Source: JAFKKS01 sp050187875
Lineage (GTDB): Bacteria; Pseudomonadota; Alphaproteobacteria; Rhizobiales; Xanthobacteraceae
Length of the DNA stretch: 64,000 bases
Assembly: GCA_050187875.1 (NCBI GenBank)
Contig: JBFWXB010000005.1
Location: 62,001-126,000, forward strand
Reading direction: 5' to 3'
The notes under the pieces are model-generated. The model saw only the letters and a program-made list of their open reading frames with translations. It was not told where the DNA came from and ran no database searches. How positions within the stretch are numbered: position 1 is the first letter of the stretch; every line of letters starts with the position of its first letter. Position numbers and translations under genes: made by a program. Shown here one piece after another: positions 25,291 to 32,704 of this stretch.

Positions 25291-26367
25291 ATGAAGACTT
25301 ACAAGATCGCCGCCGTTCCGGGCGACGGCATCGGCACTGAAGTGATTGCCGCTGGGGTCGAAGCGCTCGATGCCGTCGCGAAGCGCGACGGCGGCTTTGC
25401 ATTCGTGTTCGATCACTTTGATTGGGGCGGCGAATACTACAAGAAGCATGGCCGCATGATGCCGGAGAACGGGCGCGATCAGATTCGCCATCATGATGCG
25501 ATCCTCTTCGGATCGGCCGGCCATCCCGATATCCCCGACCATGTGACGCTCTGGGGATTGCGGCTCGCGATCTGCCAGCCTTTCGATCAGTACGCGAATG
25601 TGCGGCCGACACGCATCTTGCCGGGCATCAGGTCGCCGCTGCGTGACGTGACCGACAAGGAGCTCAACTGGGTCATCGTCCGCGAGAATTCCGAGGGTGA
25701 ATATGCGGGCGTTGGCGGGCGGGTGCATCAGGGCTCACCGCTCGAGGCGGCAACGGATGTTGCGATGTTCACGCGCGCCGGGGTCGAACGCGTGATGCGT
25801 TTTGCCTTCCAGCTGGCGCGATCCCGGCCGCGCAAGCTCCTCACCGTCGTCACCAAGTCGAATGCGCAGCGTCACGCCATGGTGATGTGGGACGAGATCG
25901 CGACGGAGGTGGCGAGGGAATTCAAGGATGTGACGTGGGACAAGATGCTGGTTGACGCGATGACCATGCGGATGGTCATACGCCCGCAGACGATCGACAC
26001 CATCGTCGCGACCAACCTCCATGCCGACATCTTGTCCGACCTCGCGGCGGCGCTTGCCGGCTCGCTCGGTATTGCGCCGACCGGCAACATCAACCCGGAG
26101 CGAACGTTCCCGTCGATGTTCGAGCCGATCCACGGCTCGGCCTTCGACATCATGGGGAAAGGCATCGCCAATCCCGTCGGAACGTTCTGGTCGTCCGTGA
26201 TGCTGCTCGAGCACCTGGGAGAGCAAGGCGCGGCCGATCGATTGATGAAGGCGATCGAGCGGGTGACGGCGGACCGCCGGTTCCATACGCCCGACCTTGG
26301 TGGCACGGCGAAAACCGTCGACGTGACCAAAGCTGTCATCGAGGCCGTTCAGGGCGCGAACGACTGA
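25291..26367 (+). CDS. Tartrate dehydrogenase/isopropylmalate dehydrogenase family
   Basis: 358-residue NAD-dependent decarboxylating beta-hydroxyacid dehydrogenase, closest by eye to tartrate/D-malate dehydrogenases (TtuC, DmlA). Landmarks are 'PGDGIGTEVIAAGVEAL', the loop 'LRLAICQPFDQYANVRP', 'VRENSEGEYAGVGGRVHQG' (Tyr at the catalytic position), and the metal-binding signature 'NLHADILSDLAAALAGSLG' followed by 'APTGNINP'. ATG at 25291 follows GGGAG. It acts in the cytoplasm on a 2-hydroxyacid, giving an oxo-acid plus CO2. It lies at the end of the ABC importer operon and may handle a tartrate- or malate-like intermediate. Confidence 0.86.
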   Translation: MKTYKIAAVPGDGIGTEVIAAGVEALDAVAKRDGGFAFVFDHFDWGGEYYKKHGRMMPENGRDQIRHHDAILFGSAGHPDIPDHVTLWGLRLAICQPFDQYANVRPTRILPGIRSPLRDVTDKELNWVIVRENSEGEYAGVGGRVHQGSPLEAATDVAMFTRAGVERVMRFAFQLARSRPRKLLTVVTKSNAQRHAMVMWDEIATEVAREFKDVTWDKMLVDAMTMRMVIRPQTIDTIVATNLHADILSDLAAALAGSLGIAPTGNINPERTFPSMFEPIHGSAFDIMGKGIANPVGTFWSSVMLLEHLGEQGAADRLMKAIERVTADRRFHTPDLGGTAKTVDVTKAVIEAVQGAND

Positions 26368-26384
26368 GTTTCGCGAGCGCCGCG

Positions 26385-27587
26385 CTAACGCGCCGCGGCA
26401 GCGAGGTGATGCGCCAGGCGATCGACGAAGCCGTCGACGTCGCTTTCGTTGTTGTAGAAATGCACGGCGGCGCGAATGCGGCGATCCTTGCTGGCAACGC
26501 GAATGCCTTCGGCGGCAAGCGTCTTCTCGATCGTGGTGGAATCGGCACCTTTCAGATCAATGCTAACGATGCCGGCGCGCTGGCTCCAAAGGTGAGGGGT
26601 TCGCACGGTAAGGCCGCGCATCTGTGCGCGCGCGATCAGCCGCTCCGTGAGCGACCGGATACGCTCTTCAATTTGCGTCAAGCCGACGCTTTCAATGAAG
26701 GCCGCTGACCGGCTTTGGACCCAGATGCCGAGGAAGTTGGGATTGCCGTATTCGAAGCGGTGGGCGTCCGGCGCGAGCTGCGGGTCCGCGACGGTGCGAT
26801 CGAGCGTCGCGAAGGAGTATTTCGAGGCGTAGGTCGGCCGGATGCGCTCGAGCGCGCGATCCGACACATACATCAGCCCCGCGCCCGCGAGGCTGAACTG
26901 CGCCTTGTGGCCGCCCGAGACGACAATGTCGCCGCCGAGCGCGTCGATCCGGTCAGCGAGGACACCGAGCGCCTGAATCGCGTCGATCAGCAGCAGAATA
27001 TTGCCCTTTCGGCAGAGCTCAGCGAAGCCCGCGAGGTCGGCGCGCTGTCCGAGACCATAGGAAACCCAAGCGACGGAGACGACGCGCGTCTTGGCGTCGA
27101 CAAGGCGTCGATAGGCGTCGAGATGAATTTGGCCGTTTTCGGTCGCGGCGGCAATGCGAAGTTCAACGTCTTGCCGTTGTAGATGACGCCACGGGAACGT
27201 GTTGTTCTCGTGCTCCGCCTCGGAGATAACGACGTTATCTCCCGGCCGCCAATCCAAACCGTTGGCGACGATGTTCACGCCCTCCGAGGTGTTCTTGATG
27301 AAGGCGAGCCGGTCTGGCGCAGCGCCGTAGACGCGTGCGACGACGCCGCGCGCGCGCTCGATCTCGTCCATGGAAAAGGCGAGCTTGCCGCCGGTCTCGC
27401 GGATGTCGGCGAGCCAGGATTCCATCGAGCGATCCACGACGCGCGGCAGGATCGCTTTGCGCGCCATGTCGAGATAATTGAACTTCTCGAGCGTCGGAAA
27501 CTCCGCCCGCAGTCCGTTCCAATCCGGGCTCGCGGCTGCCGGCGTTTCGAGTGTCCGCACCGCTGCGCTTCGGCTCGGGGTGGTCAT
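26385..27587 (-). CDS. Class V PLP-dependent aminotransferase/desulfurase-like enzyme
   Basis: 400-residue fold-type I PLP enzyme related to cysteine desulfurases and isopenicillin-N epimerase-like proteins. Cofactor contacts include 'FIKNTSEGVNIVANGL', 'SEAEHENNTFPWR' and 'LLIDAIQALG' (Asp for the pyridine N). The PLP lysine is in 'VVSGGHKAQFSLAGAGLMYV'. No Cys-containing desulfurase loop is apparent, so amine transfer, lyase or racemase activity on an amino acid is more likely. ATGA-type overlap with the upstream ATPase gene makes it the last gene of the aap operon, so it probably acts on the imported amino acid. Confidence 0.83.
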   Translation of the reverse strand: MTTPSRSAAVRTLETPAAASPDWNGLRAEFPTLEKFNYLDMARKAILPRVVDRSMESWLADIRETGGKLAFSMDEIERARGVVARVYGAAPDRLAFIKNTSEGVNIVANGLDWRPGDNVVISEAEHENNTFPWRHLQRQDVELRIAAATENGQIHLDAYRRLVDAKTRVVSVAWVSYGLGQRADLAGFAELCRKGNILLLIDAIQALGVLADRIDALGGDIVVSGGHKAQFSLAGAGLMYVSDRALERIRPTYASKYSFATLDRTVADPQLAPDAHRFEYGNPNFLGIWVQSRSAAFIESVGLTQIEERIRSLTERLIARAQMRGLTVRTPHLWSQRAGIVSIDLKGADSTTIEKTLAAEGIRVASKDRRIRAAVHFYNNESDVDGFVDRLAHHLAAAAR

Positions 27588-28342
27588 GCGACGTGCTCCT
27601 CGTGTCGGGCGAGTTGCCCCAGGAAAGCTTGCGCGCGCGGCGAGCGCGGCGCGGTGAAGAATTGGTCAGGCGAAGACGCTTCGATGATTTCACCCTCGTC
27701 CATGAAGACGATCAAATCGGCGACGCGCCTCGCGAATCCCATTTCATGAGTGACGACGATCATGGTCATGCCCTCGCGTGCGAGCTCTTCCATGACGGTG
27801 AGAACTTCGCCGATCATTTCGGGGTCGAGCGAGGACGTCGGCTCGTCGAAGAGCATCACGTCGGGATTGAGAAGGAGCGCCCGCGCGATAGCGACGCGTT
27901 GCTTTTGTCCGCCCGAGATCTGGCCGGGAAATTTATCGGCGTGTTCGGCGATGTGGAGCTTTTCGAGGATGCCGAGGGCGCGCTTGCGTGCCGAGCTTTC
28001 ACTCTCGCCGCGCGCATAGATCGGCCCGAGCGTCAGGTTGGTCAGCACGGTGAGGTGCGAGAAGAGATTGAAATTCTGGAACACCATGCCAGTGTGTCGC
28101 CGCACGGTGTCGAGCGTGCGCGCGTCATGTTCGAGGCTCGTGCCGCAAACGACGATCTGGCCCTCCTGGTGGCGTTCGAGCCCATTGATGCAGCGGATCA
28201 GTGTCGACTTTCCTGAGCCCGACGGGCCGCAGATGACAACCTTTTCGCCGCGCCCCAGCCCGAGCGTCACGCCGCGCAAAGCATGATAGTCGCCATACCA
28301 CTTGTGTAAGTTACTTATCGTGACGATGTGCGGCGCGCTCAT
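27584..28342 (-). CDS. aapP: Amino-acid ABC transporter ATP-binding protein (AapP/GlnQ-like)
   Basis: 252-residue ATPase of the polar amino-acid transporter family. Walker A 'CGPSGSGKSTL', Q-loop 'MVFQNFNLFSHL', signature 'ISGGQKQRVAIA', Walker B 'VMLFDEPTSSLD' and H-loop 'VVTHEMGFA'. The Phe-Asn-Leu-Phe Q-loop is characteristic of the GlnQ/HisP/AapP branch. It lies between the AapM-like permease (6 bases) and the class V aminotransferase (4-base overlap) and energises import by AapQM. Confidence 0.87.
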   Translation of the reverse strand: MSAPHIVTISNLHKWYGDYHALRGVTLGLGRGEKVVICGPSGSGKSTLIRCINGLERHQEGQIVVCGTSLEHDARTLDTVRRHTGMVFQNFNLFSHLTVLTNLTLGPIYARGESESSARKRALGILEKLHIAEHADKFPGQISGGQKQRVAIARALLLNPDVMLFDEPTSSLDPEMIGEVLTVMEELAREGMTMIVVTHEMGFARRVADLIVFMDEGEIIEASSPDQFFTAPRSPRAQAFLGQLARHEEHVA

Positions 28343-28348
28343 AAGGGG

Positions 28349-29467
28349 TCACCGGCGGTCGCGCGACGCGATGCGTCTTTCGACGGAGCGTCCATAAATC
28401 GACAGGACGAAACAGAAGCAGAAATAGAGGAGATAGACGAAGATGTAGGCCTCGGGGGCGTAGCGTACCCAAGCCGGATCCTCGAGGGCCGCCTTCGTCG
28501 CGCCGAGCATGTCGAAAAGGCCGAGAATGCTCACGAAGCTCGTGTTCTTGAAGGCGCGGATCATGTCGCTGACAAGCGGCGGAACGACCGCCGACAGCGC
28601 TTGCGGCAGGATGATCTTCCAGGTGCGCGGCCAATAGCGAAGGCCAAGAGCTTCCGCCGCTTCATATTGGCCGATGGAGATGGCTTGCATCCCTCCACGG
28701 ATGATCTCGGCCGCATATGCGGCGAAGAACACGATCATTCCGATCTCGGCGCGCAGGAGCTTGTCGAGCGTCAAGCGCTCGGGAATGAAGAGGGGGAAGA
28801 TCAGCGCGGCAACAAAGAGGACCGCCAGCAGCGGGATGCCGCGCACCACCTCGATGACCGCGGTGCAGAGGGTGTGGACAACCGCGAGCTTGGAGCGGCG
28901 CCCGAGCGCGAGAAGCACCGCAAGAGGCAAGCCGCCGGCGACGGTTCCGACGAAGATGATGAGCGTCAGCGGCAGTCCGCCCCAGACGTCCGTGCCCGTC
29001 GGCGTGAGGCCGAACACGCCGCCCGACATCAGGATCAATGTCGTGACGCAGGTCGCCGCCCAGCCGATCAGTTTCGCTTTGAAGGGAATATGCCGGACGA
29101 CGGACGCGAGCCCCATCGCGATGATCAGGCCTGCGGCGAGGGCCGGGCGCCATTGCTCTTCGTAGGGGTAAACTCCGAACAGGATCACCCGATATTTCTC
29201 CGGCACCACGGCCCAGCAGGCTCCGGCAATGCCGCGGCACGCCGCGCCGCCGGGCGCGTACCAGACGGCATCGACGATCGCCCAACGGATGACGGGCGGC
29301 AGCGCGAGAGCGAGAACGGCAAGCAGAAGAAGGGTGATGACCGTATCTTTGGCCGAGCTGAAAAGCGCGCCTTGGATGCGAAGCGGCAGGCTGCGCGGAG
29401 CAGGCGGCGGCCGTGATGCGGGCTCCGTCGTTGCAATCGCGAAGGATATGGCGGTGCCTTGCGCCAC
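28349..29467 (-). CDS. aapM: Amino-acid ABC transporter permease (AapM-like)
   Basis: 372-residue permease of the general L-amino-acid transporter type, whose subunits are much longer than HisM/GlnP proteins because of an inserted periplasmic region; the length fits AapM. The TMD signature is around 'AAYAAEIIRGGMQAISIGQYEAAEALGLRYWPRTWKII', near residue 270, containing the EAA loop. The stop-proximal 'YGRSVERRI' is a typical family end. It follows the AapQ-like gene by one base and precedes the ATPase gene by 6 bases. Confidence 0.86.
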   Translation of the reverse strand: MAQGTAISFAIATTEPASRPPPAPRSLPLRIQGALFSSAKDTVITLLLLAVLALALPPVIRWAIVDAVWYAPGGAACRGIAGACWAVVPEKYRVILFGVYPYEEQWRPALAAGLIIAMGLASVVRHIPFKAKLIGWAATCVTTLILMSGGVFGLTPTGTDVWGGLPLTLIIFVGTVAGGLPLAVLLALGRRSKLAVVHTLCTAVIEVVRGIPLLAVLFVAALIFPLFIPERLTLDKLLRAEIGMIVFFAAYAAEIIRGGMQAISIGQYEAAEALGLRYWPRTWKIILPQALSAVVPPLVSDMIRAFKNTSFVSILGLFDMLGATKAALEDPAWVRYAPEAYIFVYLLYFCFCFVLSIYGRSVERRIASRDRR

Positions 29468-29468
29468 C

Positions 29469-30632
29469 TCAGCGCTCCTTCACCTGGACGGATTGATTGA
29501 TCACGCTCGAGGTCGCACCGATCGCCAGCGAGATCAGAAGGTAGATCGCCGCCATGATCGACACCGCTTCGATCGTGTGCCCGCTGTAGGTCAGCACGGT
29601 GTTCGTCAGCGAAAACAGTTCGGGGTAGCCGATGGCGACGCCGAGGGAACTGTTCTTCACGATGCTGATGTATTGCGACGCCATCGGCGGCACGATCACC
29701 CGCAGCGCTTGCGGCGCGACGATCTTGAGCAGCCGGTCCCATGACCCGAGCGAGATCGCGTTGGCCGCTTCGATCTGGCCGCGATCGACCGAAAGGATGC
29801 CGGCGCGCACGACCTCGGCGATAAACGCCGCGGCATAGAGGGAGAGGCCGAGATAAAGAGCTAAAAACTCAGGCGACAGCGTCATGCCGCCGGAGAAGTT
29901 AAAGCCGCGCAGGTGCGGCACGCTCCAGGCGAGATCATCCGCACGGATGAATGCGTAGACGAGCGGCGGAAGCAGTAAGAGCGCGGCATAGAGCGCGCCA
30001 ACAAGCGGGAAGGGCGGACGCCCTTGCCGGCGGCGCCGGTCGACCATGCGATACAGGATCACGGCGGCAAACGCCCCGAGAGCGAAACAGGTGAGCAGGC
30101 CGAAGAGCGCCAGGGGATGTTCGGGCACCGGCGCAACGATGCCGCGATTGGACACGAACACGGCGTCGAACAGCGACCAGGCTTGGCGCGGCGCCGGAAG
30201 GATCGGGAATACCGTATAGAGGAACAGGATCTGCAACAGCGGCGGCGAGTTTCGGAACAGCTCGACGTAAAGCCGGCCCGCCGACGTGAGCAATTGGTTG
30301 CTCGACAGCCGTGCGAAGCCGATCGCCGTTCCGAGCGCCGTGGCGGTGACAATCGCCACGACAGCGAGCACGATCGTGTTGCCGACGCCGACCAGAAAGG
30401 CGCGAAGGTAGGTCTCGCCGGCGGAGAAGGTGAAGGCCGCCTGGCCGATGGCGAAGCCCGCGGCCTCGGAAAGGAAGTCGAGGCCGAACGCGATGCCACG
30501 CTTGTGCATGGCATAGCGTGCGTTCTCTCCCATCCAGAGAAGCGCCGCCGCGATCAGCACGACGAGCGCGACCTGAAGAATAAGGTGGCGGCCCAGGAGC
30601 GAGCCCGACTGCAATCGCGTTGGCTTGTTCAT
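29469..30632 (-). CDS. aapQ: Amino-acid ABC transporter permease (AapQ-like)
   Basis: 387-residue permease, the long-insert AapQ type. An N-terminal membrane segment (LILQVALVVLIAAALLW) is followed by 'NTIVLAVVAIVTATALGTAIGFARLSSN', a broad periplasmic insert containing 'RGFNFSGGMTLSPEFLALYLG', and an EAA loop 'IEAANAISLGSWDRLLKIVAPQ' near residue 310. The 'GGMTLSPEF' segment is characteristic of general amino-acid permeases of this family. It pairs with the downstream AapM-like subunit. Confidence 0.87.
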   Translation of the reverse strand: MNKPTRLQSGSLLGRHLILQVALVVLIAAALLWMGENARYAMHKRGIAFGLDFLSEAAGFAIGQAAFTFSAGETYLRAFLVGVGNTIVLAVVAIVTATALGTAIGFARLSSNQLLTSAGRLYVELFRNSPPLLQILFLYTVFPILPAPRQAWSLFDAVFVSNRGIVAPVPEHPLALFGLLTCFALGAFAAVILYRMVDRRRRQGRPPFPLVGALYAALLLLPPLVYAFIRADDLAWSVPHLRGFNFSGGMTLSPEFLALYLGLSLYAAAFIAEVVRAGILSVDRGQIEAANAISLGSWDRLLKIVAPQALRVIVPPMASQYISIVKNSSLGVAIGYPELFSLTNTVLTYSGHTIEAVSIMAAIYLLISLAIGATSSVINQSVQVKER

Positions 30633-30681
30633 GGAGCGCGACGCTTCGTTGCGGAGCCGCCTGCCGTCACCTTTTTGTCTC

Positions 30682-31707
30682 TCAGTCGAACGGCGGCGAG
30701 TAGAGAAGGCCGCCGTCCGTCCAGGATTTGTTGAGATTGCGTGGCAGGTCGAGCTTGGAGCTCTTCCCGAAGCTGCGTTCGTAGATTTCTCCGTAGTTCC
30801 CGACCTGCTTGATGATGCGGTATGCCCATTCGGGGTCGAGATCGAGCCCCTTGCCGAGCGGACCCGCCACGCCCAACAGCCGCCGGATCGCCGGGTCCTT
30901 GCTGGTCTTCTTCAATTCGTCGACATTCGCGGATGTGACCCCGCTCTCTTCCGCCTGGAACAGCGTGTAGACGGTCCATTGCACGATGTCGCGCCATTGC
31001 GCGTCACCCTGACGGACGATGGGGCCTTCAGGGTCCTTGCCGTAGACGCCCGGAAGGATGACGTAGTCATCCGGATTGGGCGCCGAGGCGACGCGCGTGG
31101 AGCTTAAGCCCGACGTGCTCTGCACCGCCGCATCGCAGCGGCCACCGAAGAAGGCGGTGTCGACCGCCTTCTGATCCTCGATGACGACGAGATTGAACTT
31201 GATGTTGAGCTTGGTTTGAAGGTCGGCGAGAACTTTCTCCGAGGTCGAGCCAGGCCGGACGCAGATGGTGGCGTTGTCGAGATCCTTGACTGTCTTCACG
31301 CCCAGCTTCTTCGGCACCATGAAACCTTGGCCGTCGTAGAACGTCGCCGTCACGAAATCGAGGCCGAGGTCGGCGTCGCGCGACAACGTCCAAGTGGCGT
31401 TGGACGCGGTCACGTCGACCTCTCCGGTCTGCAGCACGGTAAAGCGTGTTTGCGACGTGGTCTTGAGATAGCGAACCTTCGATGCGTCGCCGAGCACCGC
31501 CGCGGCGATGGCGCGGCAGGTGTCGACGTCCAGCCCGGACCACTCGCCCTTGCTATTGACCGATGAAAATCCGGCACGATTGCCGTTAATCGCGCAAATC
31601 AGCGAGCCGCGGCTCTTCACCGCATCGAGCGTGGGCCCTGCATAGGCCGGAGCGCTGGAGGCGAAAAGAAGCGAAACTGCAATTGCCGAAGCTATTTTGT
31701 TTATCAT
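30682..31707 (-). CDS. aapJ: General L-amino-acid-binding periplasmic protein (AapJ-like)
   Basis: 341-residue family 3 solute-binding protein. Signal peptide 'IASAIAVSLLFASSAPAYA-GP', then 'TLDAVKSRGSLICAINGNRAGFSS', 'SGLDVDTCRAIAAAVLGDASKVRYL' and the family motif 'DVTASNATWTLSRDADLGLDFV'. The C-terminal 'RIIKQVGNYGEIYERSFG' is typical of AapJ. It captures amino acids in the periplasm for AapQM. Its ATG overlaps the GntR stop codon (31704-31707), which couples regulator and transporter translation. Confidence 0.88.
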   Translation of the reverse strand: MINKIASAIAVSLLFASSAPAYAGPTLDAVKSRGSLICAINGNRAGFSSVNSKGEWSGLDVDTCRAIAAAVLGDASKVRYLKTTSQTRFTVLQTGEVDVTASNATWTLSRDADLGLDFVTATFYDGQGFMVPKKLGVKTVKDLDNATICVRPGSTSEKVLADLQTKLNIKFNLVVIEDQKAVDTAFFGGRCDAAVQSTSGLSSTRVASAPNPDDYVILPGVYGKDPEGPIVRQGDAQWRDIVQWTVYTLFQAEESGVTSANVDELKKTSKDPAIRRLLGVAGPLGKGLDLDPEWAYRIIKQVGNYGEIYERSFGKSSKLDLPRNLNKSWTDGGLLYSPPFD

Positions 31708-32450
31708 CGTTCAGGCTCCCCACTTGAAGTTTGCGTTTTGGCGTGACCGTTGCGAGCGTCAGAATCGCCGGCGCCGCGTTTGAGGCGCGTCTCGTAGAGG
31801 CGGATGCGCAATTCGAGGCCGCGGCGCAAATGCTGACGCATCAATTCCTCCGCACGATCGGGCTCGCGGGCTTCGATAGCCGCCAGGATTTCGAGATGTT
31901 CGGTGAGGCCACCGACCGCCTCGTGACCGTCAAAGTATCGCGGCAGTCCGAAGGCGAGACGAGCGCGCATTCGCAGCGGCTGGAACGTCTCCATCAGCGC
32001 CCGATTGCCAGTGGCGGCATAGATGGCGTCATGCAGGGCGGTGCCCGCATCATCGATCTCGGCGGCGCTATAGGCATGCGGCGAAGCCGCCATCGCCTGC
32101 ATTTGAACGCGGCGATCGCGAAGCTCGGGGGTGAGAGGCTTTTGCGCCGCAAGGCGCGTGGCTAGGCACTCGAGGACTTCGCGCACCTGATAGACCTCAC
32201 GCAGGTCCTCGACATTCAGCGGCCTGACAACCGTTCCGCGCGCTGGCCTGATGTCGATCAGGCGTTCGCGCTCGAGCTGCTGCAGAGCCTCCCGCACTGG
32301 CATGCGGCCCATCTGGATCGCGTCGGACAGCTTGCGTTCCGACAGCGATTGGTCGGGCCGCCAGCCCCCGGCGAGGATCAAATCGACCAGGAGGCGGTAG
32401 GCACGATCACGCTCAAGTTCGGCGGCGACGGCAACCATCCGCCAAAACAT
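31704..32450 (-). CDS. GntR family transcriptional regulator, FadR/FCD subfamily
   Basis: 248-residue regulator. The N-terminal winged helix spans about residues 15-80 ('SLSERKLSDAIQMGRMPVREALQQLERERLIDIRPARGTVV'-type, with the recognition helix at MPVREAL). A helical FCD ligand-binding domain with metal-type His/Asp residues covers residues 95-225. A second Met at residue 5 is an alternative start. It is the first gene of the aap operon and overlaps aapJ, so autoregulation by the imported amino acid is expected. A palindrome at 32456-32469 sits just before the start codon. Confidence 0.85.
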   Translation of the reverse strand: MFWRMVAVAAELERDRAYRLLVDLILAGGWRPDQSLSERKLSDAIQMGRMPVREALQQLERERLIDIRPARGTVVRPLNVEDLREVYQVREVLECLATRLAAQKPLTPELRDRRVQMQAMAASPHAYSAAEIDDAGTALHDAIYAATGNRALMETFQPLRMRARLAFGLPRYFDGHEAVGGLTEHLEILAAIEAREPDRAEELMRQHLRRGLELRIRLYETRLKRGAGDSDARNGHAKTQTSSGEPER

Positions 32451-32455
32451 GACAT

Positions 32456-32469
32456 ACCGATATATTGGT
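32456..32469. promoter_or_regulatory. Candidate GntR operator ACCGATATATTGGT before the aap operon
   Basis: ACCGATATATTGGT is a 14-bp palindrome with one mismatched pair, lying 6 bases before the ATG at 32450 (18 before the alternative ATG at 32438). Its position in the only 56-base gap between ccoS and the GntR gene makes it a good autoregulatory operator candidate. Confidence 0.45.
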
Positions 32470-32506
32470 TGGCAAATGAAGAAGAGCGAGCCGGATTCGG
32501 CTGTGA

Positions 32507-32704
32507 TTACAAACGGGTCGCAGGGGGCCGGTCGGTGGCGTCCCTGTCACCATGGAAGACGTGATCTTCGTCCTCGAAAAGGATGCGCTCCGCGGCACCG
32601 TCGAGATCGTCGTATTGCCCGCTGCTGAGCGCCCACATGAAAGCGCCGAGCCCTATCGCGCCCAACGCGAGCGCAATCGGCACCAAATAAAGGAAGTCGG
32701 TCAT
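32507..32704 (-). CDS. ccoS: cbb3-type cytochrome oxidase assembly protein CcoS/FixS
   Basis: 65-residue single-span membrane protein needed for cofactor insertion into cbb3 oxidase. The membrane segment 'FLYLVPIALALGAIGLGAFMWAL' is followed by the diagnostic 'SGQYDDLDGAAERILFEDE'. The start is ATG 32704 (an in-frame GTG sits three bases earlier); either overlaps the ccoI stop, so the two are coupled. It is the last gene of the cco operon. Confidence 0.93.
   Translation of the reverse strand: MTDFLYLVPIALALGAIGLGAFMWALSSGQYDDLDGAAERILFEDEDHVFHGDRDATDRPPATRL

Noticed and set aside
26379..26399. GCCGCG/CGCGGC inverted repeat between the convergent dehydrogenase and aminotransferase genes as a terminator
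   Set aside because: The stem is only six bases, has no T-run and partly lies within the aminotransferase 3' end; too weak to call.
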